From assembly GCA_964476155.1 (NCBI GenBank), contig CAYYYS010000008.1:1-64000 (forward strand): 64,000 nt of DNA, written 5' to 3'. A program made the position numbers and the translations under genes. Positions 17,264 through 26,418 of this stretch are shown piece after piece. Position 1 is the first letter of the stretch. Each line of letters opens with the position of its first letter. Below the pieces are notes generated by a model. That model did no database searches and had not been told where the DNA came from. It saw only the letters and a list, made by a program, of their open reading frames with translations. This DNA comes from JAHIYU01 sp964476155. Lineage in GTDB: Bacteria; Krumholzibacteriota; Krumholzibacteriia; LZORAL124-64-63.

Positions 17264-18052
17264 GTGGATATCGCAACATTGGTAGGTGTGATCGGGGCCG
17301 GAGCGCTGATCATTTGGGCGATCCTGATGGGGGGCAACCTCATGGGCTTCGTCAACGTGCCGTCGATGATCATGGTGCTCGGCGGGACCGTCATGGCCCT
17401 GTTGGCGAACTATCCTTTGTCCAAGGTCCTGGGCATGATCGCCATCCTGAAAAAGACGATGTTCGCCGTCACGCTCGAACCGACCAGCTATATCAGTAAG
17501 ATCGTGACCTATGCCGAACAGGCTCGTAAGGAAGGCATGCTCGCCCTCGAGGAGCATGCCGAGACCGAAGAGAACGATTTTCTGCGCAAGGGTCTGCGCC
17601 TGGCGGTGGACGGCAACGACCCCGATGTCCTGAAGCAGATCCTGGAAACGGATATAGACCAGCAGCGCTCGCGACATCTCGAAGGCAAGAAGATCCTCGA
17701 GTCCGGCGGCACCTTCGCGCCCGCCTTCGGCATGATCGGAACCCTGGTCGGCCTGGTCAATATGCTGGCGACCCTGGAGGATCCCAGCACGATCGGCGCG
17801 GGTATGGCCGTCGCCCTGTTGACGACACTCTACGGGGCCGTCATGGCCAACACGTTCTTTCTTCCTCTGGCCGGCAAGCTCGAAACGCGTTCACGCGAGG
17901 AAGCCCTGATCCGCGAGATGATCATTGAGGGCGTCATGTCGATCCAGTCCGGCGATTCGCCGCGCATCGTAGAGGAAAAGCTGAAATCCTTCCTGATGCC
18001 TAAGGTACAGCAGCAGCTCGAAGAAGCCAAAAACGGCGGCATGGCGGCCTAA
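17264..18052 (+). CDS. motA: Flagellar motor stator protein MotA
   Basis: 262 residues. Proton (or sodium) channel stator subunit. Four membrane segments: about 2-22, 30-50, 146-166 and 178-198. The cytoplasmic loop between segments 2 and 3 carries the charged residues that touch FliG. Conserved PAFGMIGTLVGLVNML and GAGMAVALLTTLYGAVMAN are present. GTG start 5 nt after GAGGGG. Paired with motB 18 bp downstream. The coupling ion cannot be read with confidence. Confidence 0.96.
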   Translation: MDIATLVGVIGAGALIIWAILMGGNLMGFVNVPSMIMVLGGTVMALLANYPLSKVLGMIAILKKTMFAVTLEPTSYISKIVTYAEQARKEGMLALEEHAETEENDFLRKGLRLAVDGNDPDVLKQILETDIDQQRSRHLEGKKILESGGTFAPAFGMIGTLVGLVNMLATLEDPSTIGAGMAVALLTTLYGAVMANTFFLPLAGKLETRSREEALIREMIIEGVMSIQSGDSPRIVEEKLKSFLMPKVQQQLEEAKNGGMAA

Positions 18053-18070
18053 CGGGGAACATGAGGCAAG

Positions 18071-18823
18071 ATGGGTAAGAAGTGCAAATGTCCGCCGGAA
18101 GAATTGGGGATCCCCGGTTGGGTGGTCACCTATGGCGATATGATGTCACTGCTGCTGACCTTCTTCATCCTGCTCGTCAGTTTTTCGACCATCCAGGAAA
18201 CGAAGTTCAAGGAGGCAATGGAATCACTGCAGGGCGCGTTGGGTGTGCTCAAGCAGTATCCCACGGCCATTGAGCAGCCGAATATCCAGATCCCCCAGCC
18301 CCGTCAGACCGAGAACGAGATGATCTATTACCAGGTCAGACAGTTGGAACAGTTCCTGCTCGACAAAAAAATGGACAAGCAAGTGAGGGTGGAGGTGACC
18401 GCCGACGGTATCACGCTGAGCATCGTCGATTCGACTCTTTTTGCCTCGGCGCAGGCCGAACTGGAGCCGGGCGCCCGTCAGCTTCTGGATCGGATCGCCA
18501 TCATGTTGGGCGGGGTCGGCAAGGAAATCACCATTTCCGGTCACACCGATTCGATACCCATCAACACGGCTCGATTCCCGTCCAACTGGGAATTGTCCTC
18601 GGCCAGGGCCATCTCGGTAGCCCGCCGGTTCCAGAGCCGGGGTATCGATCCGAAGCGCATGAGTGCTGTCGGCTTTGGTGAATACAGACCTCTGGGGACG
18701 AACGATACATCGGCCGGACGCACGGCCAACAGGCGGGTTGAGATATTTATCAAGACTAGCGCCGAGGTGGACGCGCAGCCACTGGGCTTACCACTCGAAC
18801 AGGCAGGAGAGATCGATGGCTGA
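18071..18823 (+). CDS. motB: Flagellar motor stator protein MotB
   Basis: 250 residues. One membrane segment with the essential ion-binding Asp at 23 (WVVTYGDMMSLLLTFFILLVSF), a plug and linker region, then an OmpA-like peptidoglycan-binding domain (ISGHTDSIPINTARFPSNWELSSARA; VGFGEYRPLGTND; ANRRVEIFI). A Cys-Lys-Cys stretch precedes the membrane segment. The last 8 nt overlap the fliL start at 18816. Confidence 0.97.
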   Translation: MGKKCKCPPEELGIPGWVVTYGDMMSLLLTFFILLVSFSTIQETKFKEAMESLQGALGVLKQYPTAIEQPNIQIPQPRQTENEMIYYQVRQLEQFLLDKKMDKQVRVEVTADGITLSIVDSTLFASAQAELEPGARQLLDRIAIMLGGVGKEITISGHTDSIPINTARFPSNWELSSARAISVARRFQSRGIDPKRMSAVGFGEYRPLGTNDTSAGRTANRRVEIFIKTSAEVDAQPLGLPLEQAGEIDG

Positions 18824-19331
18824 CGAAGGCAAGAAGACGGAAGAAACGAAGAAGGCGGGCGGCGGCCCCCTGGACAACAAGATCATCCTCCTGGCAGCGA
18901 TCATCGTGGCCCAGGCCGTGATCGCCATCGCCGTCACGCAGTTCGTGATCGCCCCCAAGCTCCAGACCCTGGCCGGGCCGGGCGTGGAGGACGTGGTCGC
19001 GGAAGAGAAGAAGGGTGATCGGGAACAGGGCGTGCTCGTGGGCTTGAAAGAGGTCGTGGTGACTCTACGTGATGACGGCCCCACCACCAGCTTTCTGCGT
19101 ATCAACATCGATCTCGAGGTGTCCGACAACAAGGTGGCCACCATGGTCGAACAGCGTTTGCCCCATCTGCGGGACATCGTGATCCTGTCCCTGTCCAACA
19201 AGTACTCGTCGGACCTGAGGTCCCTGGACGGCAAATCGGCCCTGAAAGCGGAGCTGTTCCGCAAGCTCGGCGACACGCTTCCCGATGACAGCCTGCTGAA
19301 TATCTACTTTTCCGACATGGTGGTCCAGTAA
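18816..19331 (+). CDS. fliL: Flagellar basal body-associated protein FliL
   Basis: 171 residues. Inner-membrane protein that forms rings around stators. Short charged N terminus, one membrane segment at about 21-43 (IILLAAIIVAQAVIAIAVTQF), then a periplasmic domain with RINIDLEVSDNKVATMVEQRLPHLRDIVILSLSNK and the closing INIYFSDMVVQ. The open frame extends 51 codons further upstream into motB, but the ATG at 18816 after CAGGAGAG is the sensible start and gives the family length. Confidence 0.95.
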   Translation: MADEGKKTEETKKAGGGPLDNKIILLAAIIVAQAVIAIAVTQFVIAPKLQTLAGPGVEDVVAEEKKGDREQGVLVGLKEVVVTLRDDGPTTSFLRINIDLEVSDNKVATMVEQRLPHLRDIVILSLSNKYSSDLRSLDGKSALKAELFRKLGDTLPDDSLLNIYFSDMVVQ

Positions 19332-19359
19332 CCGCCGTCGGTAGACGCAATGGAGCGCA

Positions 19360-20385
19360 ATGAGCGACGAGACCAACACAACCAGTGAGAAAATCGACGA
19401 GCTGCTCGAGCCCGAAGAGGGGCAGGAGTTCGCCGCGGAAGAAGAGGGTGTGCCCAAAGCCGTGAGCGATCTCGTTAAGCCCGAGACGCAGGCCCCGTTT
19501 CCGGGTGTCGAATCCTTCGATTTCAGCATGGCTCACAGTATCTCGCGTCAGTTCGAGAAGAACCTCCTGAAGATGTGCGAGAGCTTCGCCAAGACGGTTT
19601 CGCTGGCTTTGACGCGGCAACTTCGCGCGAACACGGCGGTGCGCTTCACGAAGCTGGACCTTATCTCCTACGGTGCGTTCAGCGCCGATCTGTCCGAGAT
19701 GACGGCCGTAAGCATCGTGACCCTGGCGCCCCTGAGTGGCTTCTCGCTGGTGCACTTCGATCTGAATATGGCCTACCTGATGGTCATGAGACTGCTCGGC
19801 GGCCCCATCGAAGAGGTGACCATCGAGCGTAAATTCACGGACATCGAGTTGGGAATCGGCAAAATGCTCACCGAACAGGTCAACAGTGATCTGAAAGACT
19901 CGGCGTCCGAGCTGGTCGAACTGCAGCCCGAGTTTATTCATCTGGAAAACAATCCGAACTATCTGGGCATCGTAGCGAGTAACGATCCGGTTGTGGTCCT
20001 GAATTTCGATCTCAGCATCGACGATCTCCAGGGGCCCTTGCGGATATGTATCCCCATGAGTTCCTTCGAGCCCGTATGGGACAAGTTCGATCCAGATGAG
20101 AACTCGGAGTACCGCTCGCCGGCCGAGGTCAGGCGCGACCGGCTGATGGTGTTCGAATGCATCAAGAGTTCGCAGGCGGACGTGGTCGTGAATCTCGCCG
20201 AGATCAATGTGACCTTCCAACGGATCCTCGAGTTGAGCGAGGGCGAGACGCTACATCTCGGTAAATCCGTGAACTCACCCCTGGTATTGGAAGTGCAGGG
20301 CAAGCCCATGTTCATGGGCCTGCCCGGCAAGCTGAATCAGAACAGCGCCTTGAAACTGACCGATAGACGGGAAGAGGAGGAGTAG
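19360..20385 (+). CDS. fliM: Flagellar motor switch protein FliM
   Basis: 341 residues. C-ring protein that binds phospho-CheY. An N-terminal TTSEKIDELL segment resembles the CheY-binding motif (LSQ.EID.LL). The middle domain is conserved (FPGVESFDFSMAHSISRQFEKNL; FTDIELGIGKMLTEQVNSDL), and the C-terminal SpoA domain ends with NSPLVLEVQGKPMFMGLPGKLNQNSALKL. Chemotaxis genes are not in the window, so the signal arrives from elsewhere. fliN follows immediately. Confidence 0.96.
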   Translation: MSDETNTTSEKIDELLEPEEGQEFAAEEEGVPKAVSDLVKPETQAPFPGVESFDFSMAHSISRQFEKNLLKMCESFAKTVSLALTRQLRANTAVRFTKLDLISYGAFSADLSEMTAVSIVTLAPLSGFSLVHFDLNMAYLMVMRLLGGPIEEVTIERKFTDIELGIGKMLTEQVNSDLKDSASELVELQPEFIHLENNPNYLGIVASNDPVVVLNFDLSIDDLQGPLRICIPMSSFEPVWDKFDPDENSEYRSPAEVRRDRLMVFECIKSSQADVVVNLAEINVTFQRILELSEGETLHLGKSVNSPLVLEVQGKPMFMGLPGKLNQNSALKLTDRREEEE

Positions 20386-20386
20386 A

Positions 20387-20812
20387 ATGTCTCCAGATCT
20401 GGAAGATATCGTGGAGGAGACCACATTGGACAACGCTACCGCCACCGTGAATCCTGCCGAGGACATCGTCATCGAGACGACCGAGCCTTCGGATGTCCAA
20501 GGGGCGGAGTCCAACTCCCTGGAGGATGACCTGGCCGCCGCTGCGCCGGGTGTGAAGAACATCGATGTCCTGATGGATATCGACATGAAAGTAACCGTGG
20601 AGCTGGGGCGCGCCCAGATGAAGATCCGCGACATCATGAGCCTGAGCCCCGGCTCGGTTGTCGAGCTCGGTCGGTCTCCGGCCGAGCCGGTCGACATCCT
20701 CGTCAACGGCGTCCTGCTGGCCCGGGGCGAGGTCGTGATCGTCGATGAGCAGTTCTCGGTCCGCATCAACAAGCTCTTGAGCCGCGGTGAACGGATCCGG
20801 AAGCTGATTTGA
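20387..20812 (+). CDS. fliN: Flagellar motor switch protein FliN
   Basis: 141 residues. C-ring component. N-terminal 60 residues are acidic and variable; the C-terminal SpoA domain is textbook FliN (IDVLMDIDMKVTVELGRAQM; IMSLSPGSVVELGRSPAEPVDILVNGVLLARGEVVIVDEQFSVRI). One base separates it from fliM, with GAGGAGGAG as the ribosome binding site inside the fliM end. Confidence 0.96.
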   Translation: MSPDLEDIVEETTLDNATATVNPAEDIVIETTEPSDVQGAESNSLEDDLAAAAPGVKNIDVLMDIDMKVTVELGRAQMKIRDIMSLSPGSVVELGRSPAEPVDILVNGVLLARGEVVIVDEQFSVRINKLLSRGERIRKLI

Positions 20813-20813
20813 C

Positions 20814-21176
20814 ATGAACGCTCTATGGTTCTGCGCGACCGCGGCGACGACGCCCGCGTACGGAGGGTGGGGGAAGCTGGTCGGCGCTTTCCTGCTCGTG
20901 TTCGCCTTGTTGTTTGTCTTTCTGAAAGTCCTGGGCCGCATGCAGCGGGGCGGCGGATCCGCCGACGTCTCACTGCTGCGCGTCCAATCCCTGGGGCCGC
21001 GGCGGAGTCTCGAATTCCTGCGCTGCGGCGATCAGGTCTTCAAGCTGTATCGTAGTGAACAATCGATGGTGCTGCTGGAACAGGAACCCTACGATCCGGT
21101 CCAGCACGCCACACCGGCGGCGAATCCCGCGCTGTCCGGTTGGCTGGACAAGCTGCGCGGCGGCAGCCGGGGCTGA
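20814..21176 (+). CDS. fliO: Flagellar biosynthesis protein FliO
   Basis: 120 residues. Small membrane protein needed for FliP stability in the export gate. One membrane segment at about 22-42 (LVGAFLLVFALLFVFLKVLG), then the FliO cytoplasmic domain (VSLLRVQSLGPRRSLEFLRCGDQVFKLYRSEQSMVLLEQ). Starts 2 nt after the fliN stop. It is the last gene before the sigma-54 promoter at 21277, so it may close the first flagellar transcript, although no strong terminator follows. Confidence 0.85.
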   Translation: MNALWFCATAATTPAYGGWGKLVGAFLLVFALLFVFLKVLGRMQRGGGSADVSLLRVQSLGPRRSLEFLRCGDQVFKLYRSEQSMVLLEQEPYDPVQHATPAANPALSGWLDKLRGGSRG

Positions 21177-21276
21177 TTCCTGGCCAGCCCTGGCTGGAAC
21201 TTGTCCGCGATGGGGCCGTCTCCCTCGATCTACTCTCGTAAAGTCTTCCCTGAAGCTGAAATACAGTGATTCCCGG

Positions 21277-21292
21277 TGGCACGACCATTGCG
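21277..21292 (+). promoter_or_regulatory. Sigma-54 promoter of the fliP operon
   Basis: TGGCACGACCATTGCG matches TGGCACG-N4-TTGCW at 11 of 12 defined positions; GG (21278-21279) and GC (21290-21291) are 10 bp apart. The start site would be near 21303, 30 nt before the TTG start of fliP. It sits in the 156-bp gap after fliO, dividing the flagellar cluster into two transcription units. Confidence 0.88.
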
Positions 21293-21332
21293 TACTTGCC
21301 GGCATCACTGCTATCCAGGGAAGGACCGCGTC

Positions 21333-22106
21333 TTGAAACCTCGTTTCGTGCATATCTCGTTGTGGGTGATTTTGGCGTTGACGCTCTTAGCGGTGCCGAC
21401 CCTTGCCCAAGACGATGCGGCCGCGGTGCCCGGTAACGTCAGCCTGTCGCTCGGCGACATGGATGGTGCGGCGCGACTGGACGTCGCGGTCGAGATCGTC
21501 CTGTTGATGACCCTGCTGTCGGTGGCGCCGGCCCTGCTGATCCTGCTGACGAGCTTCACGCGCATCATCATCGTCCTGGGCTTCCTGCGCCAGGCCATGG
21601 GCACCAACCAGATGCCCTCGAACCAGATCCTGATCGGACTGGCCCTCTTCCTGACCTTCGTGATCATGGGGCCGGTCTTCTCCGAGATAAACACCAACGC
21701 GATTCAGCCCTACCTGGCCGAAGAGATTACCCAGCAGGTCGCGCTCGATCAGGCCACGGCCCCGTTGCGCGGTTTCATGCTCGACCAGGTCCGTGAGAAG
21801 GACATCGCTCTCTTCCTGGAACTGACCAATCAGGACCCACCCGAGGACCCCGAGGATCTGCCGCTGATGATCATCGTGCCGAGTTTCGTCCTGGGCGAAC
21901 TCAAGATGGCCTTCCAGATCGGCTTCGTGCTCTTCCTGCCCTTCCTGATCATCGACATGGTGGTCGCGTCGGTGCTCATGTCCATGGGCATGATGATGCT
22001 CCCGCCGGTGCTGATCAGTTTGCCCTTCAAGGTTCTGCTCTTCGTGCTCGTCGACGGTTGGTACCTGATCGTCCGCTCCCTGGTGATGGCTTTCCAGAAC
22101 GGCTGA
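21333..22106 (+). CDS. fliP: Flagellar export gate protein FliP
   Basis: 257 residues. Core of the type III export gate in the inner membrane. A signal peptide (HISLWVILALTLLAVPTLAQ) is followed by membrane segments with the FliP signatures LLILLTSFTRIIIVLGFLRQAMGTNQMPSNQILIGLALFLT and FLIIDMVVASVLMSMGMMMLPPVLISLPFK. The frame is open back to 21276, but that would lie upstream of the promoter; TTG at 21333 after AGGGAAGG is the start that fits both promoter and signal peptide. Confidence 0.96.
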   Translation: MKPRFVHISLWVILALTLLAVPTLAQDDAAAVPGNVSLSLGDMDGAARLDVAVEIVLLMTLLSVAPALLILLTSFTRIIIVLGFLRQAMGTNQMPSNQILIGLALFLTFVIMGPVFSEINTNAIQPYLAEEITQQVALDQATAPLRGFMLDQVREKDIALFLELTNQDPPEDPEDLPLMIIVPSFVLGELKMAFQIGFVLFLPFLIIDMVVASVLMSMGMMMLPPVLISLPFKVLLFVLVDGWYLIVRSLVMAFQNG

Positions 22107-22119
22107 CCGAAAGGACGCC

Positions 22120-22383
22120 ATGACTCCCGAATCCGTGATCGAACTCGGACAACTCGCCATCCGGACGACCCTGATGGTCGCCGGACCCATGCTGGCGGCC
22201 GGCATGGTCGTCGGTCTGTCCATCAGCATCTTTCAGGCGGCGACGCACATCAACGAAATGACCATGACCTTCGTGCCGAAGATCGTGGCCGTCTTCGTGA
22301 CGCTCATCGTCGCCCTGCCCTGGATCATCCACCAACTCACCTCCTTCACCATGGGCATCTTCGAGCGCATCGGCGCCATGTAG
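22120..22383 (+). CDS. fliQ: Flagellar export gate protein FliQ
   Basis: 87 residues. Small two-segment membrane protein of the export gate. Family signature is clear: PESVIELGQLAIRTTLMVAGPMLAAGMVVGLSISIFQAATHINEMTMTFVPKIVAVF. Second segment about 50-70 (VTLIVALPWIIHQL). Normal length, in the usual order between fliP and fliR. Confidence 0.96.
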   Translation: MTPESVIELGQLAIRTTLMVAGPMLAAGMVVGLSISIFQAATHINEMTMTFVPKIVAVFVTLIVALPWIIHQLTSFTMGIFERIGAM

Positions 22384-22393
22384 GGGGAGAAGC

Positions 22394-23179
22394 GTGCAGG
22401 TTGAACTGGATCTGACCTGGATGATCGTGGGCCTGGTCCTGACCCTGCGCCTCGCGGTGCTGACCGCCGTCCTGCCCCTGCTTTCCGGCATGTCCGTGCC
22501 TCCGGTCTGGCGCATCGCCCTGGCGGTGACATTGGCCGCGGCCACGGCGCCGGCCGTGGCGGCCGAGCTCCCGGCCGGTTCCCTGGATCTGACCTGGCAC
22601 GGTCTGGTTGCCGAAGGCCTTCGTTCACTGGGCATCAGCGCCCTGTTGACCTTCGTCGTCGGCATCCCCTTCGCTGCAATCCGCTTCGCGGGTACCCTGA
22701 TCGGTACGCAAATCGGCTTCGGCATGGTCAACACCCTGGATCCCCAGAGCGGGACCCGCATGTCCGTTCTGGCCAACATGTACTACCTACTCGGAGTTCT
22801 ACTCTTCTTCGCGCTCGACGCCCATCACACCATGGTTGCGGCCATGGTGCACTCCTGCCGGTTATTGCCGCCCTTCGCGCCCATCGAGATGGCGGCCGGT
22901 TCATGGCTGACCCTTCAGACCTTCTCCGAGTTCTTCATCATCGGGCTACGCGTGGCCGCGCCGGTGATCCTGGTCCTGCTGCTGCTCAGCGTATCGATGG
23001 GCTTCGTGGTCAAGACCGTGCCGCAGATCAATATCCTCGTGGTCGGTTTCCCCATCAAGATCGCGGCGGGGCTGGCTGCGCTGGGGGTCTCGTTGACTTT
23101 CTTCCATCAGGTCTTCCGCAAGTTGATCGGCGGTATGGAACAGGAACTGGTCAACATGCTGGGCGCCCTACAGGGCTGA
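22394..23179 (+). CDS. fliR: Flagellar export gate protein FliR
   Basis: 261 residues. Polytopic export gate protein with about six membrane segments. Motifs include FAGTLIGTQIGFGMVNTLDPQSGTRMSVLANMYYLLGVLLFF and GFVVKTVPQINILVVGFPIKIAAGL. GTG start after GGGGGAGAAG. Length is normal; 47 bp separate it from flhB. Confidence 0.95.
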   Translation: MQVELDLTWMIVGLVLTLRLAVLTAVLPLLSGMSVPPVWRIALAVTLAAATAPAVAAELPAGSLDLTWHGLVAEGLRSLGISALLTFVVGIPFAAIRFAGTLIGTQIGFGMVNTLDPQSGTRMSVLANMYYLLGVLLFFALDAHHTMVAAMVHSCRLLPPFAPIEMAAGSWLTLQTFSEFFIIGLRVAAPVILVLLLLSVSMGFVVKTVPQINILVVGFPIKIAAGLAALGVSLTFFHQVFRKLIGGMEQELVNMLGALQG

Positions 23180-23226
23180 ACCCGAATCGCCGATTATGCG
23201 GCGCGCTACCGAGGAGGTGAGGAGTC

Positions 23227-24288
23227 ATGGCAGAATCGACCGGTGGCGAGAAGACAGAACGAGCAACACCAAGACGTCGCGACAAAGCACTCGAGAAGGG
23301 GCAGGTGGCCCTGAGCCAGGAGGTCAACAGCGCCATCGTGCTGCTGGCCGGCTTCTCGCTACTCTTCGTGGCCGCGCATCACATGCGACACGTGTTGGGC
23401 GACAACGCCCGGTACCTGTTTTCGCAGTCCCACATCTTCCTGTTGGAAAACCCGTACGCGCTCATGGAAATTGCGCGCGCCAACCTGACCGTTATCATCG
23501 TCTCCCTGGCGCCACTGATGCTGGGCATCCTGGTTTTCGCCTTTCTGGCCAACGTGCTGCAGGTCGGCTGGAACGTCAATCTGAGTGCCATGACCTTCCG
23601 CGCCGAGAACATGAACCCCATCAACGGCATCAAGAGCATCTTCGGCAAACGCGCCGCCTTCGATCTCTTCAAGAACCTGCTGAAGATCACGATCATCAGC
23701 GCGTTGGCCTGGCATACGGTCCGCAGTCTGGGCGCCAACTTGCCCGGCACCGCAGAACTGGGCGTCGAGGCCCTGTTGATCCTCGGCACCAAGGCCATCG
23801 CCGCGCTCGCATACCGGTTGGTCGCCTTCATGGTCTTGCTGGCCCTGATCGACTGGGCCTTCCAGAAGTGGCAGCACGAGGAAAAGCTGAAGATGTCCAA
23901 GCAGGAGGTCATCGAAGAGCAGAAGGACACCGAAGGTGACCCCCAGATCAAGGCACGTATCCGCGCAATTCAACTCGAGGCCATGCGCAAACGCATGCTG
24001 TCCGAAGTCCCCCGAGCCGACGTGGTGGTGACCAACCCGACCCACTTCGCCGTCGCCCTGCGCTACACACCTGGTGAAATGGCGCCGCGCGTGGTGGCCA
24101 AGGGCGCCGACAACCTGGCGGCCACCATCAAGCGCATCGCCCGCGAAAACCGGGTTCCGGTCATCGAGAACAAGCCCCTGGCACGCGCGCTGCATAAGGT
24201 CGTGGAAGTAGGCGCATTCATACCCGACGAACTCTACCAGACGGTGGCCGAGGTATTGGCCTACGTGTTCCGTCTGAAACGATCCTGA
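23227..24288 (+). CDS. flhB: Flagellar export switch protein FlhB
   Basis: 353 residues. Export gate protein whose self-cleavage switches secretion from hook to filament substrates. N-terminal EKTERATPRRRDKALEKGQVALSQEV is diagnostic; four membrane segments follow; the autocleavage motif NPTH is intact at 270-273 (VVVTNPTHFAVALRYTPGEMAPRVVAKG), so specificity switching should work. GAGGAGGTGAGGAG precedes the ATG. Confidence 0.97.
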   Translation: MAESTGGEKTERATPRRRDKALEKGQVALSQEVNSAIVLLAGFSLLFVAAHHMRHVLGDNARYLFSQSHIFLLENPYALMEIARANLTVIIVSLAPLMLGILVFAFLANVLQVGWNVNLSAMTFRAENMNPINGIKSIFGKRAAFDLFKNLLKITIISALAWHTVRSLGANLPGTAELGVEALLILGTKAIAALAYRLVAFMVLLALIDWAFQKWQHEEKLKMSKQEVIEEQKDTEGDPQIKARIRAIQLEAMRKRMLSEVPRADVVVTNPTHFAVALRYTPGEMAPRVVAKGADNLAATIKRIARENRVPVIENKPLARALHKVVEVGAFIPDELYQTVAEVLAYVFRLKRS

Positions 24289-24303
24289 TAGGAGGTGAGT
24301 GAT

Positions 24304-26418
24304 TTGGAAGGTAGCAGGGGCATCGATCGGGACCTGATCCTGGCGAACAGCAATATCGTAAGTGCCTTGGCGGTGGTATCGGTCATCGGTTTGATGATAA
24401 TGCCCGTAAACCCGCTTGCCCTGGACCTTTTGATCACTTTCAACATCGCGTTCGCCGTGGTCATTCTGCTGGTGGCCATGTATCTCAAGGAGCCCCTGCA
24501 CTTTTCCAGCTTCCCGTCCCTGCTGCTGATGGTGACCCTGTACCGGCTCGCCCTGAACGTCGCCTCGACGCGTTTGATCCTCAGCAAGGCGGCCGCCGGC
24601 AAGGTTATCGCCAGCTTCGGCGATTTCGTGATCGGTGGAAATTATGTCATCGGTGTCATAGTCTTTGCCATCCTGGTGATCGTCCAGTTCGTGGTCATCA
24701 CCAAGGGATCCGGCCGCATCGCCGAAGTGGCCGCCAGATTCACCCTGGATGCGATGCCCGGCAAACAGATGGCCATCGACGCCGATCTGAACGCCGGTCT
24801 GATCAACGAGTCCCAGGCTCGTGAGCGCCGGGCCAAGGTCGCGTCCGAGGCCGAGTTCTTCGGCGCCATGGACGGTGCCAGCAAGTTCGTACGGGGCGAT
24901 GCCATCGCGGGCATCATCATCACCCTGATCAATATTATTGGTGGATTCGTCGTCGGTATGCTGCAGATGGGCATGAGCGCCGGCGACTCCATGCGTCAGT
25001 TCATGATGCTGACCGTCGGCGACGGCCTGGTCAGCCAGATCCCCGCGCTGCTCATCTCGACGGCCGCGGGCATGGTTGTCACCCGATCGAGCGGTGTGCA
25101 CAACATCGGTCAGGCGCTCACCCTTCAGCTCTTCCGCCAACCCAAGGCCGTGTATCTGGCCTCCGGGACTCTGACGATCTTTGGTCTGATTCCCGGATTG
25201 CCGACCATGCCTTTCCTCACGCTGGCCGCCCTGTTCGGTGTGGCCGGTCGTCTCATTTCGGGACGCGTCAAGAAGATGGATCAACACGAAGCGGCCGAGC
25301 AGGCCGCCCTGGAAACGCAGACGGTCGAGGAGGAGGCTCCGGGCTCCCTGGTCCACGAACTCTATGTGACCGACGCCCTGGAGCTGGAGCTCGGCTACGG
25401 CCTGCTGCCGATCGTGGACGAGTCGCGTAATGGCGATCTGCTGGTGCGCATCACCAATATCCGCAAACAGATCAGCTCCGAACTGGGCATGGTGATCCAG
25501 CCGGTGCGGGTTCGTGACAATCTGCAACTCGGCGCCAACGAGTACGTGCTGAAACTCATGGGCATCGAGATATCCCGGTCCGAGTTACGCCCGGACCGTC
25601 TGCTGGCCATGAGCACGGGTGCCGTGAACGGGGAGACGATCCCCGGCATCGCGACCATCGAACCGGCTTTCCAGTTGCCGGCCATCTGGATCGATGCCGG
25701 CCGCAAGGCAGCCGCGGAGATGGAAGGCTATACGGTCGTCGAGCCGACGGCGGTTCTCGCCACGCACCTGTCCGAGACCATCCGCAACCACGCGGACGAA
25801 CTCCTCTCGCGGCAGGACGTGAAGGACATGTGCGAATCGGTACGCGAGTTCGCACCGGCGCTCATCGAGGATCTGATCCCGGACAAGGTGCCGGTCAACA
25901 CGCTGCACAACGTGTTGCGTGGTCTGCTGCACGAACGGGTGCCCATCAAGGACATCGTTACCATCCTCGAGACGCTCGCCAATCACGTGGGCGGCAACGC
26001 CGGCGTCGACTTCCTGCTGGAGAAAGTGCGCGAAGCCCTGCGCCGGACCATCAGCAGTCTGTACGTCGAGCCGGACGGCAACGTCTACGCGATAACACTA
26101 CATCCCGTGACCGAGCACGAACTGGTCAAGGCGGTCCAGGAATCCGAACGGGTCGGCGCCGTGATTCTGGACCCCCTGCTGGCCCAGTCCTTCCTCGAGC
26201 GCCTGGAACAGACATTGCAGACCGTTTACGCACGCGGCAAACCGCCGGTGCTTCTGGTCGCGACCCACATGCGCCTCTTCGTCAAGAGGCTGATCGAACC
26301 CACGTTCCCGAGCTTGCCGGTCATCGGTTACACCGAAGTGACCGCCAAGACCAACGTCCAGTCGGCGGGAACCGTCACCACACAGGGAGCCCCTGATGTA
26401 CAGCACGCAAAAGCCTGA
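24304..26418 (+). CDS. flhA: Flagellar export gate protein FlhA
   Basis: 704 residues. Largest export gate component, with about eight N-terminal membrane segments and a C-terminal cytoplasmic ring domain that docks chaperone-substrate complexes. The FHIPEP-type loop is clear (FTLDAMPGKQMAIDADLNAGLINESQAR). A GTG at 24295 is in frame but directly abuts the AGGAGG at 24289-24294; TTG at 24304 lies 9 nt beyond it and is preferred. The 3' end overlaps flhF by 23 nt. Confidence 0.96.
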   Translation: MEGSRGIDRDLILANSNIVSALAVVSVIGLMIMPVNPLALDLLITFNIAFAVVILLVAMYLKEPLHFSSFPSLLLMVTLYRLALNVASTRLILSKAAAGKVIASFGDFVIGGNYVIGVIVFAILVIVQFVVITKGSGRIAEVAARFTLDAMPGKQMAIDADLNAGLINESQARERRAKVASEAEFFGAMDGASKFVRGDAIAGIIITLINIIGGFVVGMLQMGMSAGDSMRQFMMLTVGDGLVSQIPALLISTAAGMVVTRSSGVHNIGQALTLQLFRQPKAVYLASGTLTIFGLIPGLPTMPFLTLAALFGVAGRLISGRVKKMDQHEAAEQAALETQTVEEEAPGSLVHELYVTDALELELGYGLLPIVDESRNGDLLVRITNIRKQISSELGMVIQPVRVRDNLQLGANEYVLKLMGIEISRSELRPDRLLAMSTGAVNGETIPGIATIEPAFQLPAIWIDAGRKAAAEMEGYTVVEPTAVLATHLSETIRNHADELLSRQDVKDMCESVREFAPALIEDLIPDKVPVNTLHNVLRGLLHERVPIKDIVTILETLANHVGGNAGVDFLLEKVREALRRTISSLYVEPDGNVYAITLHPVTEHELVKAVQESERVGAVILDPLLAQSFLERLEQTLQTVYARGKPPVLLVATHMRLFVKRLIEPTFPSLPVIGYTEVTAKTNVQSAGTVTTQGAPDVQHAKA

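Noticed and set aside
18663..18815. N-terminal extension of fliL into motB
   Set aside because: The extension is only the out-of-phase reading of motB; the ATG at 18816 has a good ribosome binding site and gives the normal FliL length.
21177..21215. Terminator after fliO
   Set aside because: A short CCAGC/GCTGG hairpin exists but has no T tract, so it is not a convincing intrinsic terminator.
23359..25527. 722-codon open frame on the minus strand
   Set aside because: It lies opposite the well-supported flhB and flhA genes; composition (His, Asp, Gln-rich) is that of an antisense shadow in GC-rich DNA.
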